Below, piece after piece: positions 9,916 to 17,091 of a stretch of DNA of 64,000 nt. The notes under the pieces are model-generated. The model did not search any database. It worked only from the letters and a program-made list of their open reading frames with translations, and was not told the DNA's origin. Source of the stretch: Guptibacillus spartinae (lineage in GTDB: Bacteria > Bacillota > Bacilli > Bacillales > Guptibacillaceae); contig NZ_JAQQWU010000006.1 in assembly GCF_028610625.1 (NCBI RefSeq), forward strand, positions 124,001 to 188,000. Direction: 5' to 3'. A program made the position numbers and the translations under genes. Positions within the stretch are counted from its first letter, which is position 1. The number at the start of each line of letters is the position of its first letter.

Positions 9916-10492
9916 AGCAGTGAAACAATTAACAGATCGAGAACTTTTACTAAATGTATATTTAACTCAGGGGATTTTGCTTCTCCTAGCAGCATTAGTT
10001 GGTTCTTTACTATTTCGAGATATAGTTTTTTTTCTGGAATTAATTGAATTTTCCTGGATCGAGATCATTGTTCTAGGTGGAGGAACAGCCTTTCTTGTTA
10101 TTGGAATTGATCTTTTGCTTATGCATCTACTCTCTGAAGAAATGTTGGATGATGGAGGAATTAATGAACGGATTTTTTCTCGTCTTTCTGTTTCTCATAT
10201 TTTTATACTGTCAGCTATTATTTCATTTAGTGAAGAATTGTTATTTCGAGGTGTCATTCAAACATACTTTGGGTTAATCTTTTCAAGCTTGTTATTTGCG
10301 TTTATCCATGTTCGTTATCTTTCTAAACCAGTCTTATTTATCTCTGTGGTTGGAATTAGTTTTTTAATTGGTATTTTATATGAAGTAACTGGAAACTTAC
10401 TTTCAACGATCACAGCACATTTTTTAATTGATTTTATCATGGGTTGTTTCATAAAAAAGAAAGCGCGTATGTCATTACATCATGAAAGGTGA
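9896..10492 (+). CDS. ypbD: CPBP-family intramembrane metalloprotease (YpbD-like)
   Basis: The GTG at 9896 follows AAGGAGGA. The 198-residue protein has about six transmembrane segments and the CPBP/Abi motifs: E123-E124 with R128 in SEELLFRG, FAFIHVRY, and TITAHFLIDF. The glutamates and histidines form the predicted metal or catalytic site of Rce1-like membrane proteases. Its substrate is unknown. Overlaps with recS (20 bases) and nearly with the next small gene place it inside the operon, matching fer-ypbB-recS-ypbD order in B. subtilis. Confidence 0.88.
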   Translation: MRNRQAEAVKQLTDRELLLNVYLTQGILLLLAALVGSLLFRDIVFFLELIEFSWIEIIVLGGGTAFLVIGIDLLLMHLLSEEMLDDGGINERIFSRLSVSHIFILSAIISFSEELLFRGVIQTYFGLIFSSLLFAFIHVRYLSKPVLFISVVGISFLIGILYEVTGNLLSTITAHFLIDFIMGCFIKKKARMSLHHER

Positions 10493-10497
10493 GTTTA

Positions 10498-10683
10498 ATG
10501 AAAAGCGAAAGCCCTTTGCCTTCTAGAAAGGAATACCACCGAAATAAAAGCACAAAAAAAAAGCAGTCTCGACGTAAGGATAGTGAAGGACGGGAATCCC
10601 CTTCCTTCACGCTAATTCGAGTACTCGCTCTTCTTTTTATTGGGATGGTTGCGCTCTTCCTACTGTATTCCTACTTTCTTTGA
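10498..10683 (+). CDS. Short YpbE-like membrane-anchored protein lacking a LysM domain
   Basis: The ATG at 10498 follows AAGGTG; the product is 61 residues. Residues 1-38 are very basic and polar (repeated K/R/S), and residues about 40-60 form one hydrophobic membrane segment that ends the protein. At this place in B. subtilis lies ypbE, whose N-terminus has the same basic-then-membrane layout but continues into a LysM domain. Here the stop codon follows the membrane segment at once, so the wall-binding part is absent. It may be a natural short form or a truncated relic; no LysM-coding remnant is seen downstream. Confidence 0.6.
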   Translation: MKSESPLPSRKEYHRNKSTKKKQSRRKDSEGRESPSFTLIRVLALLFIGMVALFLLYSYFL

Positions 10684-10694
10684 AAATTGATTGG

Positions 10695-10752
10695 CCCCCC
10701 CAGTCGTAACTAGACTAGTTGATGCATAAACTAGTCTCAACTAAAGGGGGGG
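10695..10752 (+). promoter_or_regulatory. Hairpin with C7/G7 arms over the ypbF ribosome binding site
   Basis: A run of exactly seven C (10695-10701) faces a run of exactly seven G (10746-10752). Inside, AGACTAGTT (10712-10720) pairs perfectly with AACTAGTCT (10729-10737). The G-run is part of the Shine-Dalgarno of the gene starting at 10758. No T-run follows, so a simple terminator is unlikely. Confidence 0.6.
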
Positions 10753-10757
10753 AGAAA

Positions 10758-11198
10758 GTGGACGCGCTAAAAGAATGGAAACTTCCGCAACAGTCTAAAG
10801 TAACCATTGTGCTATTACAAGAATTAGTGGAAAGAAAGAACTCTGAAAAACAATATAAAGCAAAGTCACAAACTTATGGATATTTTCTTGCTTTTATATT
10901 ACTTGCCATGGGCGGGGTAGTTTGGTACGAGTTAGATCATAGTACATCTTTTTTTATAAGTGAGCTTTCTATGAGATCGCTACCGATCATGTTAATAATT
11001 AGCGGTGTAATCACTTATTTTCAGTTAAGGAAGTATTCAAAAAAAAGCAAGAAAGCGGAGGATGAGTTTGAGTCTTTAAGACTGGAGATTATCGATCGTA
11101 GCGATGAACTATTTAAAGATCAAAAACAGTGGGAAAGTCGTCATGATGTCTTTGATTATTTAAAAGAGACATATGACATTAATCTATATTATAAATAA
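10758..11198 (+). CDS. ypbF: DUF2663-type membrane protein (YpbF-like)
   Basis: Starting at GTG 10758, close behind a G-rich ribosome binding site, the product has 146 residues, close to the 147 of B. subtilis YpbF. A basic, glutamine-rich N-terminus is followed by two transmembrane segments (about 40-60 and 70-88) and a charged, probably coiled-coil C-terminal half. Its function is not known. An in-frame ATG at 10719 lies in the loop of the hairpin above and has no ribosome binding site. Because the G-run is held in a hairpin arm, translation may be controlled by RNA folding. Confidence 0.75.
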   Translation: MDALKEWKLPQQSKVTIVLLQELVERKNSEKQYKAKSQTYGYFLAFILLAMGGVVWYELDHSTSFFISELSMRSLPIMLIISGVITYFQLRKYSKKSKKAEDEFESLRLEIIDRSDELFKDQKQWESRHDVFDYLKETYDINLYYK

Positions 11199-11201
11199 AT
11201 G

Positions 11202-11417
11202 TTATCTTTGCTCAGGACAGCCAAAGAAGAGATACTGTTCAATTTGGAAGTTGTTTCCATTTATAGAAAGTCCATCTTCACCAAACATCTCGATTTTTCC
11301 AAAGGCAACAGTATCTTTTAATTTTGGGCAGAAAACTTCGACGGGCATACCTAAACGACGATTGTAATCCAAATCCTCACTTCCTAATAGTGATTTGGTT
11401 TTCAGTTTGTTTATCAT
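11202..11417 (-). CDS. Small hypothetical protein
   Basis: A 71-residue minus-strand gene with ATG at 11417 and a GGAG ten bases upstream. The sequence looks like a compact folded domain: a basic start, then LGMPVEVFCPK, VAFGKIEMFGEDG and LSINGNNFQIEQYLFFG. It has two cysteines, FCP and FGCPE near its end. I do not recognise a family. It is convergent with ypbF, with three bases between the stop codons and no clear terminator. The plus strand holds an overlapping open frame with no ribosome binding site, which I consider a shadow. The gene is probably real. Confidence 0.6.
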   Translation of the reverse strand: MINKLKTKSLLGSEDLDYNRRLGMPVEVFCPKLKDTVAFGKIEMFGEDGLSINGNNFQIEQYLFFGCPEQR

Positions 11418-11627
11418 GATCCATCATCTCCGTTTTATTGTTTCCGTTCCAAAATGGTCTGGTTATATCTCAATCTTACCTCAAAAAGACTGAATCTTCA
11501 AGAAATTTAAAAGCACAATTTACGGAAGAAAACGATCCATTTCATCATTAATTTTTATTTTAGAAGGATATTATCTTGAAAATGTGGTATTAATTAAGTG
11601 TAGTGATTTTACAAAGAGGTGATAGTA

Positions 11628-12263
11628 ATGTACGTACGAAGCGCAATGAAACCAATTCGAGAAACTGTTTATGTGAATGATGACACAAAGTTGGATGAAA
11701 CATTAAAATTATTAAAAGAACGTGAAATTGACGGTGTGCCGGTAGTTAAAGGAACAAAGTACGTTGGAATTGTAACGTTTAATCGTATTTATAAAGCTTT
11801 CTTTAAGAGTGATATGACAGATAAGCAGAAATTCCTGTCTGAAACAAGTGCTGGTGAAATTGCATACCAAAAAGAAGTCACGGTAGATCAAGAAGAAGTG
11901 TTTGAAAACACTCTGTTGTTAGCAAAAAACGCTCCCTTAGTTGCTGTAGTTGATCAAAATGAGAATTTTATAGGAATCATAACGCGGTCGGATATACTTG
12001 ATCAATTTCAAAGTGCTTTTGGCATGCGTAAGCCAGGCATAAGAATTGCTTTTGCCTCCTCAGAAACAGAAGGACGGATTGCCAGACTAGCAAAAATAGC
12101 AAAAAGTTTTCATGAAAATATCATTTCACTGTCTACATTCGATGAATCGAATCAGAATGTAAGAAGAATTGTTATGAAGATTGAAAAGAAGGAAAACATT
12201 GATCAGTTTATTGCGAAACTTGAACAAAATGGATTTAAAGTTCTAGATATAAAAGAAGTATGA
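11628..12263 (+). CDS. CBS-domain protein, possible nucleotide or ligand sensor
   Basis: The ATG at 11628 follows AGAGGTGAT. The 211 residues hold two CBS motifs: residues about 5-60 (MKPIRETVYVND, DGVPVVKGTKYVGIVT) and about 78-130 (PLVAVVDQNENFIGIITRSD). After these comes an ACT-like fold region (about 140-205). The layout resembles AcuB-type proteins, but identity cannot be claimed. CBS pairs usually bind adenine nucleotides and regulate partners. The gene is alone, with a hairpin just after its stop codon. B. subtilis has no such gene at this position. Confidence 0.75.
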   Translation: MYVRSAMKPIRETVYVNDDTKLDETLKLLKEREIDGVPVVKGTKYVGIVTFNRIYKAFFKSDMTDKQKFLSETSAGEIAYQKEVTVDQEEVFENTLLLAKNAPLVAVVDQNENFIGIITRSDILDQFQSAFGMRKPGIRIAFASSETEGRIARLAKIAKSFHENIISLSTFDESNQNVRRIVMKIEKKENIDQFIAKLEQNGFKVLDIKEV

Positions 12264-12278
12264 GTGATTAATACCCAT

Positions 12279-12318
12279 AAAGCCTCCTACTCTTACATAA
12301 GTTAGAGTGGGGGGTTTT
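12279..12318 (+). terminator. Hairpin after the CBS gene, overlapping the next ribosome binding site
   Basis: CCTCCTACTCT (12283-12293) pairs with AGAGTGGGGGG (12304-12314), with two G-T pairs, followed by TTTT. It resembles a terminator, but the G-run is also the only Shine-Dalgarno for the gene at 12322. Confidence 0.55.
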
Positions 12319-12321
12319 ACT

Positions 12322-12720
12322 ATGCCGCTTCTACTGATAAGGATGATCGCGATATTTGGTTTGCTTTTTTTAGCAGAAAGCAACTTGAATTTTAGAAGCA
12401 TGACTTTTACTGACCTGATGTTAAACAGTGGTCGTTATGGGTTTGGAGCACTTTGTTTTTTGTTTGGTTTTCTTCTCGTAGCCCGCGTAATTAGAGAACA
12501 TGTCGAGGCATTTCTTGCATTAGGAATAAAAAATAAAGCTCACCGCACCACTTTGTTGGTAGAAGGAAGTTTATTAATTGGTGTTTATTGGGTAATGTTT
12601 GAAACGAATATTTGGCTATCTCTTGCATCTCTAGTAATGGCCACTATTTATGGAGCTTTAACTGCTAATATAAGAGCAGCAAGAGAATTGAAGCGTTTTC
12701 AGAGGAGTAATGAGACATGA
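12322..12720 (+). CDS. Small four-helix membrane protein of unknown function
   Basis: The ATG at 12322 follows a GGGGGG ribosome binding site; the product has 132 residues with about four hydrophobic segments (near 3-20, 35-55, 70-90, 92-112) and a basic, polar tail. No conserved motif known to me is present. It overlaps the phosphoesterase gene by four bases (ATGA), so the two are co-translated and may act together at the membrane. A longer GTG start at 12307 lies inside the stem of the preceding hairpin and is rejected. Confidence 0.65.
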   Translation: MPLLLIRMIAIFGLLFLAESNLNFRSMTFTDLMLNSGRYGFGALCFLFGFLLVARVIREHVEAFLALGIKNKAHRTTLLVEGSLLIGVYWVMFETNIWLSLASLVMATIYGALTANIRAARELKRFQRSNET

Positions 12721-13475
12721 TTTATTTATTTGGGGTCGTTTTAATTGGGGTATTGCTATTCATTTACATGTGGATAGAGGCGCATTTAAACAGAGTGATC
12801 ACGAAAGAGATTGAGATCAGCAATTTACCAGAAAGTTTCGAGTCGTATCGCATTTTTTTTATTTCAGACATTCATAATCGTGTCATCTCGAATAAAGTGT
12901 TGGAAAAAGTGAAAAATCAGGTCGACATTGTGGTCATTGGTGGAGATGTTATGGAAAAAGGAGTTTCGTTTTCGAAAGTACGCCAAAATATGAAAGCATT
13001 ACGTGCGATCGCGCCATGTTATTTTGTTTGGGGCAATAATGATTATGAAGAAGACCCCAATCATCTTGAGCTTCTCCTAAATGAAGAAGGTATACGAATT
13101 CTAACTAATCGAGCAATCAAACTCCGTAGTGGGAAGGATAAGATTAGCTTACTTGGAATTGATGATTTATCTACAGATAATGCTTCACTTGAAGATGCTC
13201 TGAAAGAAGCAACGGAAGAAACGAAAATCCTAATTAGTCATAATCCGGACATTAAACAAAATTGGCCTGACAATAGTGGCGTACAACTGATCCTTTCAGG
13301 GCACACTCACGGAGGCCAAATTCGACTTTTAGGATGGGGAATCCGAGAAAAAGGTGGCATAAAACAAGTGAAGGGGACGACGGTTGTAATTAGTAATGGA
13401 TATGGTACAACAACCTTGCCTCTGAGACTAATGGCTCCGGCGGAAACTCATATTTTTATATTAAAAAGGAAATAA
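12717..13475 (+). CDS. ypbG: Membrane-anchored metallophosphoesterase (YpbG-like)
   Basis: This 252-residue protein has an N-terminal membrane segment (3-22) and a calcineurin-type phosphoesterase domain. The metal-binding motifs are D51-x-H53 in FISDIHN, GGDVMEKG, GNNDYEED, ISHNPD and SGHTHGGQIR in the expected order. It should bind two divalent metals and cleave a phosphoester. Its substrate is unknown; some relatives act on UDP-diacylglucosamine or cyclic nucleotides, but key specificity cannot be read here. It overlaps the small membrane protein by ATGA. The position matches ypbG of B. subtilis. Confidence 0.82.
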   Translation: MIYLFGVVLIGVLLFIYMWIEAHLNRVITKEIEISNLPESFESYRIFFISDIHNRVISNKVLEKVKNQVDIVVIGGDVMEKGVSFSKVRQNMKALRAIAPCYFVWGNNDYEEDPNHLELLLNEEGIRILTNRAIKLRSGKDKISLLGIDDLSTDNASLEDALKEATEETKILISHNPDIKQNWPDNSGVQLILSGHTHGGQIRLLGWGIREKGGIKQVKGTTVVISNGYGTTTLPLRLMAPAETHIFILKRK

Positions 13476-13507
13476 ATACAAAAAAACAGCGAATTGCTTA
13501 TACAAAG

Positions 13508-13537
13508 TTTACACAAACATCATTCACCCCTTATACT
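13508..13537 (+). promoter_or_regulatory. Sigma-A promoter of the CarH-like regulator
   Basis: TTTACA (13508-13513), 18-base spacer, TATACT (13532-13537). It lies 38 bases before the preferred start codon. Confidence 0.6.
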
Positions 13538-13545
13538 AGGTGTGA
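13524..13545. promoter_or_regulatory. Imperfect inverted repeat over the -10 element of the carH-like promoter
   Basis: TCACCCC and GGTGTGA flank eight bases that contain the -10 element; six of seven positions pair. MerR-family proteins often bind inverted repeats in their own promoter, so this is a candidate autoregulatory operator. Confidence 0.35.
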
Positions 13546-13574
13546 TAAAGGCTGTATTAGAGGGGAAGATGACG

Positions 13575-14492
13575 ATGTCTGCAGGTAAGTATAATATAAA
13601 AGCGGTCTCAAAAAAATTGGGTATACAACCAGGGACCTTAAGGGCATGGGAAAGACGTTATAATATTATTTCTCCGATAAGAAATGAGGCAGGTCATCGT
13701 CTTTATTCGGAAGAGCATATGTCTATTCTAAAATGGCTTGTCCAAAAAACAGAGCAGGGATTTACCATAAGTCAAGCTGTGGAACTCCTTGAAAACGGGA
13801 ACGATTCAACGGATACAGATAGTATGGGAGAAGATTTGGAAAGAGATCGAGCTCATATACTAGCCGATGAAATTTTAGAAGCACTATTAGCATTTGATGA
13901 GAATAAAGCGCAAGATTTACTTAACCAGGCATTTTCTGTCTTTAGTATTGATAAGGTCGTGCACGATATCCTTGCTCAACTTCTCGTCAGGGTGGGTGAT
14001 TTATGGGAAAATGAGAAAATCACGATCGCTCATGAACATTTTACAAGTGCTTTTCTAAGGTCTAGAATTGGTATGATTTTCCACACACTTCCTGTGGATG
14101 GTTACCTACCAAAAGTAATGGCGGTTTGTTCTTCAGGAGAGTATCACGAACTTGGTTTGTTAATATTCACCCTTTATTTAAGACGTAAAGGGTTTGAAGT
14201 CATCTATCTTGGTTCAAGCATTCCAGAGGATGATATTGAAACAGTTGTAGAAGATACAGATCCCAAAATTTTGTTTTTATCTTGTACGCTAATGGCTAAT
14301 TTACCAAGGTGTCTCGAGCTCGTTGATCGTCTAGATCAGCGTTTCTCGGATTTAACCATAGGTGTGGGCGGAGCTGCAATTGGGCATTTGCGTGGTGAAA
14401 AGAGACAAGCCTATGAGCCGTTTTTCGTTGGAAATAACAAAGAAGAATGGGATGTGTGGATTAAAGATAAAATTCAAAAGCTGACAACTTAG
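13575..14492 (+). CDS. CarH/LitR-like MerR-family regulator with B12-binding photosensor domain
   Basis: Starting at ATG 13575 (spaced from GGGGAAG) the product has 305 residues. Residues 5-72 are a MerR winged helix with GTLRAWERRY and AGHRLYSEEH. Residues about 95-175 form the four-helix B12 cap, and W144-x9-E154-H155 matches the W-x9-EH signature of CarH photoreceptors. Residues about 178-300 form a Rossmann B12-binding domain with E189-x-H191-x-x-G194, the lower axial ligand motif. CarH binds adenosylcobalamin, represses DNA in the dark and dissociates in light. No carotenoid gene is nearby, so the target is unknown. A longer in-frame start at 13494 would place the promoter inside the gene and is rejected. 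Confidence 0.85.
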   Translation: MSAGKYNIKAVSKKLGIQPGTLRAWERRYNIISPIRNEAGHRLYSEEHMSILKWLVQKTEQGFTISQAVELLENGNDSTDTDSMGEDLERDRAHILADEILEALLAFDENKAQDLLNQAFSVFSIDKVVHDILAQLLVRVGDLWENEKITIAHEHFTSAFLRSRIGMIFHTLPVDGYLPKVMAVCSSGEYHELGLLIFTLYLRRKGFEVIYLGSSIPEDDIETVVEDTDPKILFLSCTLMANLPRCLELVDRLDQRFSDLTIGVGGAAIGHLRGEKRQAYEPFFVGNNKEEWDVWIKDKIQKLTT

Positions 14493-14509
14493 TGTATAGG
14501 TGTCATGAC

Positions 14510-14539
14510 TTGTCTAAGCTCCCTTTTACAGTGTAAACT
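14510..14539 (+). promoter_or_regulatory. Possible promoter of ypbH
   Basis: TTGTCT (14510-14515), 18-base spacer, TAAACT (14534-14539). It overlaps a palindrome, described separately. Confidence 0.35.
14525..14537. promoter_or_regulatory. TTTACA-G-TGTAAA palindrome upstream of ypbH
   Basis: A perfect 13-base dyad lies in the spacer and -10 of the presumed ypbH promoter. The half site TTTACA also occurs as the -35 hexamer of the carH-like gene, which ends 33 bases upstream of this palindrome. Confidence 0.4.
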
Positions 14540-14631
14540 AGAAGAATATCGTCAACCATGAACCATCTTTGACTTATCACATATAGTATGAACAAAGGAA
14601 TTGCGGGTGACAGACGGTAGGGGGGAAATAG

Positions 14632-15222
14632 ATGCGTCTTGAACGTTTAACTTATGATAAAATAAAAATCTTTCTAACTTATGATGATTTAAACGAACGT
14701 GGAATTACAAAAGAAGAGCTTTGGCAGGACGTACCGAAAGTCCATAGGCTTTTTCGTGAGATGATTATGGAAGCAGATGATGAACTCGGCTTTAAAGTTG
14801 ATGGTCCAATTGCGGTAGAAGTATTTTCTCTTCCTGCTCAAGGAATGGTGGTTATTGTCACTAAAGGTTCTGCCGAGAGTGAGTTTGAAGATGATTATAA
14901 TGATGAATACATTGAAATGCAGGTAACTCTTGATGAAAGCGACGAAGTCTTTTACGAATTTCGATCCTTCGAGGATGTCATTGATCTTTCTAAAAGGTTA
15001 ATCAATGTAGGGATTGAAGGTGGTACACTCTACTCCTTCCAATCACAATTTTACCTTAAATTCGATGAAGAGGAATTTGCGGATTTTGAGTTAGATTCTC
15101 TTGTTGCATTACTTGCTGAATTCGGGAATCCTTCAACCATTACAAGTTATCGTGTGATGGAGTATGGTAAGCCAATTATGCAATCAACTGCGATTGAACA
15201 GTTAAATCATTATTTCAACTAA
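14632..15222 (+). CDS. ypbH: ClpC adaptor protein MecA paralogue YpbH (MecB)
   Basis: The 196-residue protein begins MRLERLTYDKIKIFLT and contains GPIAVEVFSLPAQGMVVIVTKG, closer to the YpbH branch than to MecA itself. It has the two-part adaptor layout: an N-terminal substrate-binding region (1-80), an acidic linker (about 83-100 with EDDYNDEYIE) and a C-terminal ClpC-binding domain (about 105-196). In B. subtilis YpbH binds ClpC and affects competence and sporulation. The ribosome binding site is GGTAGGGGGG. It lies in the expected region before gudB, here separated from it by two inserted genes, and ends at a bidirectional terminator. Confidence 0.9.
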   Translation: MRLERLTYDKIKIFLTYDDLNERGITKEELWQDVPKVHRLFREMIMEADDELGFKVDGPIAVEVFSLPAQGMVVIVTKGSAESEFEDDYNDEYIEMQVTLDESDEVFYEFRSFEDVIDLSKRLINVGIEGGTLYSFQSQFYLKFDEEEFADFELDSLVALLAEFGNPSTITSYRVMEYGKPIMQSTAIEQLNHYFN

Positions 15223-15250
15223 CAAAACCTCCCGCTCGGGAGGTTTTGTT
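15221..15250. terminator. Bidirectional terminator between ypbH and the PIG-L gene
   Basis: A 13-bp perfect stem (15221-15233 with 15238-15250) with a GCTC loop lies between convergent stop codons and overlaps the ypbH stop. Confidence 0.85.
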
Positions 15251-15252
15251 AG

Positions 15253-15966
15253 TTAATCAAGCATTGAACTAGAGGAATAGTTGGGATTCTGCCATGCTTT
15301 AATGAAATATTCTTTATTATTAAATTTCATAAATTCGGTTTCATTATAAATGGTCGGAAAAACGCGTTCAACGGATAGATGCTGAGTACGATGAGCGATA
15401 AGTGCTTTTCTAACAGGTTTTAAATGGTCACTTGAGAAAGATTTAATCAAAGTGATGGAGTCATCTGGATCAGCATATGCTGGATTTCCTGTTTCATCAG
15501 CTAATGATTGAGGGAATGTAGCGTAATACAACTCCTTAACAACCTTTGTTTCTTTTACAGCTTGAAGTGTTGCAAGCTGGATGGCTTTATGGTCAGGGTG
15601 ACCTGACAAGCCATGAGGTGGGAATGTGATTACAACATCAGGTTGAATAGCCTCAATACGTTTTAACACATCGTTCTTGAGCTCATTATGAGGAAGCTGA
15701 TTTAATTTCCCGTCATGATAATCCCCAATATGGAGTTCATCAATTCCAAGTAGATTGGCGGCTTCTTCCAATTCTTTTTTTCTAACTTCAGCCAGCTCAT
15801 CGGCTTGACAAAGAGGTGGTTCTCCACACTTGCCTGCATCACCAGGTGTAGCACTGTATAAAATTGTTTTTGTATCATTTGCTTTAGCTAATTCGATTAA
15901 TGTCCCCCCGCAAGTAAAACTTTCATCATCAGGGTGAGCAAAAATAAACATGAATGTACGAGACAT
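15253..15966 (-). CDS. PIG-L family N-acetyl sugar deacetylase (possibly BshB2-like)
   Basis: The ATG at 15966 follows AAAGGAA; an ATG 18 bases earlier overlaps that ribosome binding site. The 237-residue product has the zinc motif H11-P-D13-D14-E in FAHPDDES and the second motif GLSGHPDHKA. The family removes acetyl groups from N-acetylglucosaminyl compounds; in Bacillus two such enzymes (BshB1 and BshB2) act in bacillithiol synthesis. The bacillithiol disulfide reductase gene ypdA lies only about 3 kb away, which weakly supports a BshB2 role. The gene is absent from this location in B. subtilis. Confidence 0.78.
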   Translation of the reverse strand: MSRTFMFIFAHPDDESFTCGGTLIELAKANDTKTILYSATPGDAGKCGEPPLCQADELAEVRKKELEEAANLLGIDELHIGDYHDGKLNQLPHNELKNDVLKRIEAIQPDVVITFPPHGLSGHPDHKAIQLATLQAVKETKVVKELYYATFPQSLADETGNPAYADPDDSITLIKSFSSDHLKPVRKALIAHRTQHLSVERVFPTIYNETEFMKFNNKEYFIKAWQNPNYSSSSMLD

Positions 15967-16107
15967 AAAGACATTTCCTTTCATATTAGATTATGGCAAG
16001 TATACAAAAGACCATTACCTTTTTTCCAATGATATTACTTGAAGATGGTCATTCCGAATCACATAGCTATCGAAAAACATGGTATGATGAGTAGAGTTTT
16101 TGTTAAG

Positions 16108-16135
16108 TTCCACTCGATTAACAATCGAATATAAT
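16108..16135 (+). promoter_or_regulatory. Candidate promoter with internal inverted repeat upstream of ddl
   Basis: A consensus TATAAT (16130-16135) is preceded by the perfect repeat TCGATT-AAC-AATCGA (16114-16128). The -35 region TTCCAC is poor, so an activator or repressor may use the repeat. Confidence 0.4.
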
Positions 16136-16169
16136 GACATACATAAAAGTAGCCCAGGAGGTATAGCTT

Positions 16170-17084
16170 ATGAAAATTGGAGTACTTTATGGAGGAACTT
16201 CTGCGGAAAGAGAAGTTTCCCTATCTAGCGGTAAAGGAATTATGAAAGCTTTAAAAGAAAATGGTCATGAAGTCGTAGGTGTAGACTTTCATCCTGAACG
16301 ATTGTCTGAAGTGATGGAGCTTGATGTTGATATTGTGTTTATTGGTCTTCATGGTAAATATGGAGAAGATGGAAGAATTCAAGGACTTCTTGACATGTTG
16401 AAAATTCCATATGTGGGATCGGGAGTTCTTGGATCAGCCGTTGCAATGGATAAAGCTAAAAGCAAAAAAGTATTAAAAGATTCCGGAATTCGACTTGCAC
16501 AGGATCTCGTTCTCCATAAATCAGATGATCTTCAATCAATGAATTTACCATTTGGTTATCCTGTTGTAGTGAAGCCTAATAGCGAGGGATCGACAATAGG
16601 ATTAACGATCGCTCACTCGGAAGAAGAGCTTCAAAAAGGGATCGAAGAAGCCTTTCGTTTCGATGATACAGTGATTCTGGAAGAGTTTATTTCTGGTACA
16701 GAAGTAACAGTTGCCGTGATGGGTTCAAAGGGAGAAGTAAAACCACTTCCCGTTGTGGAAATCGTTCCCAAGAATGCTTACTACGATTATGAGTCGAAAT
16801 ACGCAGAAGGAGGAAGTGAACACATCGTTCCCGCGCGGATCTCTAAAACATTTACTGAACTCATTCAGAATCAATCTGTTGTTGCACATGAATTACTTGG
16901 TTGTGATACGTATTCACGTGTAGATTATATCGTACCAAAAGATGGATCCGCACCAGTATTTCTTGAAGTGAACACGCTACCTGGCATGACACCGACTAGT
17001 TTATTCCCGGATGCTGCGAAAGAAATTGGATACTCTTATGAGCAAATGATTGAAAGCTTAATTCAATTAGGCTTAAAGAAATAA
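16170..17084 (+). CDS. ddl: D-alanine--D-alanine ligase
   Basis: This 304-residue ATP-grasp enzyme makes the D-Ala-D-Ala dipeptide for peptidoglycan. The N-terminus VLYGGTSAEREVSL has the substrate glutamate E15 and serine S17. The omega-loop reads YYDYESKYAEGG, the tyrosine-lysine type of D-Ala-D-Ala ligases rather than the D-Ala-D-lactate type. FLEVNTLPGMTPTS carries the metal ligands near the C-terminus. The ribosome binding site is CAGGAGG. Length is normal for the short DdlB type. In B. subtilis ddl lies beside murF elsewhere, so this gene is relocated or a second copy. Confidence 0.93.
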   Translation: MKIGVLYGGTSAEREVSLSSGKGIMKALKENGHEVVGVDFHPERLSEVMELDVDIVFIGLHGKYGEDGRIQGLLDMLKIPYVGSGVLGSAVAMDKAKSKKVLKDSGIRLAQDLVLHKSDDLQSMNLPFGYPVVVKPNSEGSTIGLTIAHSEEELQKGIEEAFRFDDTVILEEFISGTEVTVAVMGSKGEVKPLPVVEIVPKNAYYDYESKYAEGGSEHIVPARISKTFTELIQNQSVVAHELLGCDTYSRVDYIVPKDGSAPVFLEVNTLPGMTPTSLFPDAAKEIGYSYEQMIESLIQLGLKK

Positions 17085-17091
17085 TGATACG

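Noticed and set aside
11173-11367. Plus-strand open frame overlapping the 71-residue minus-strand gene
   Set aside because: No ribosome binding site, begins inside ypbF, and composition is unlike a protein; the minus-strand frame is better supported.
13494-13574. Longer start for the CarH-like regulator
   Set aside because: The extension contains the -35 and -10 elements of a good promoter and is outside the MerR family N-terminus.
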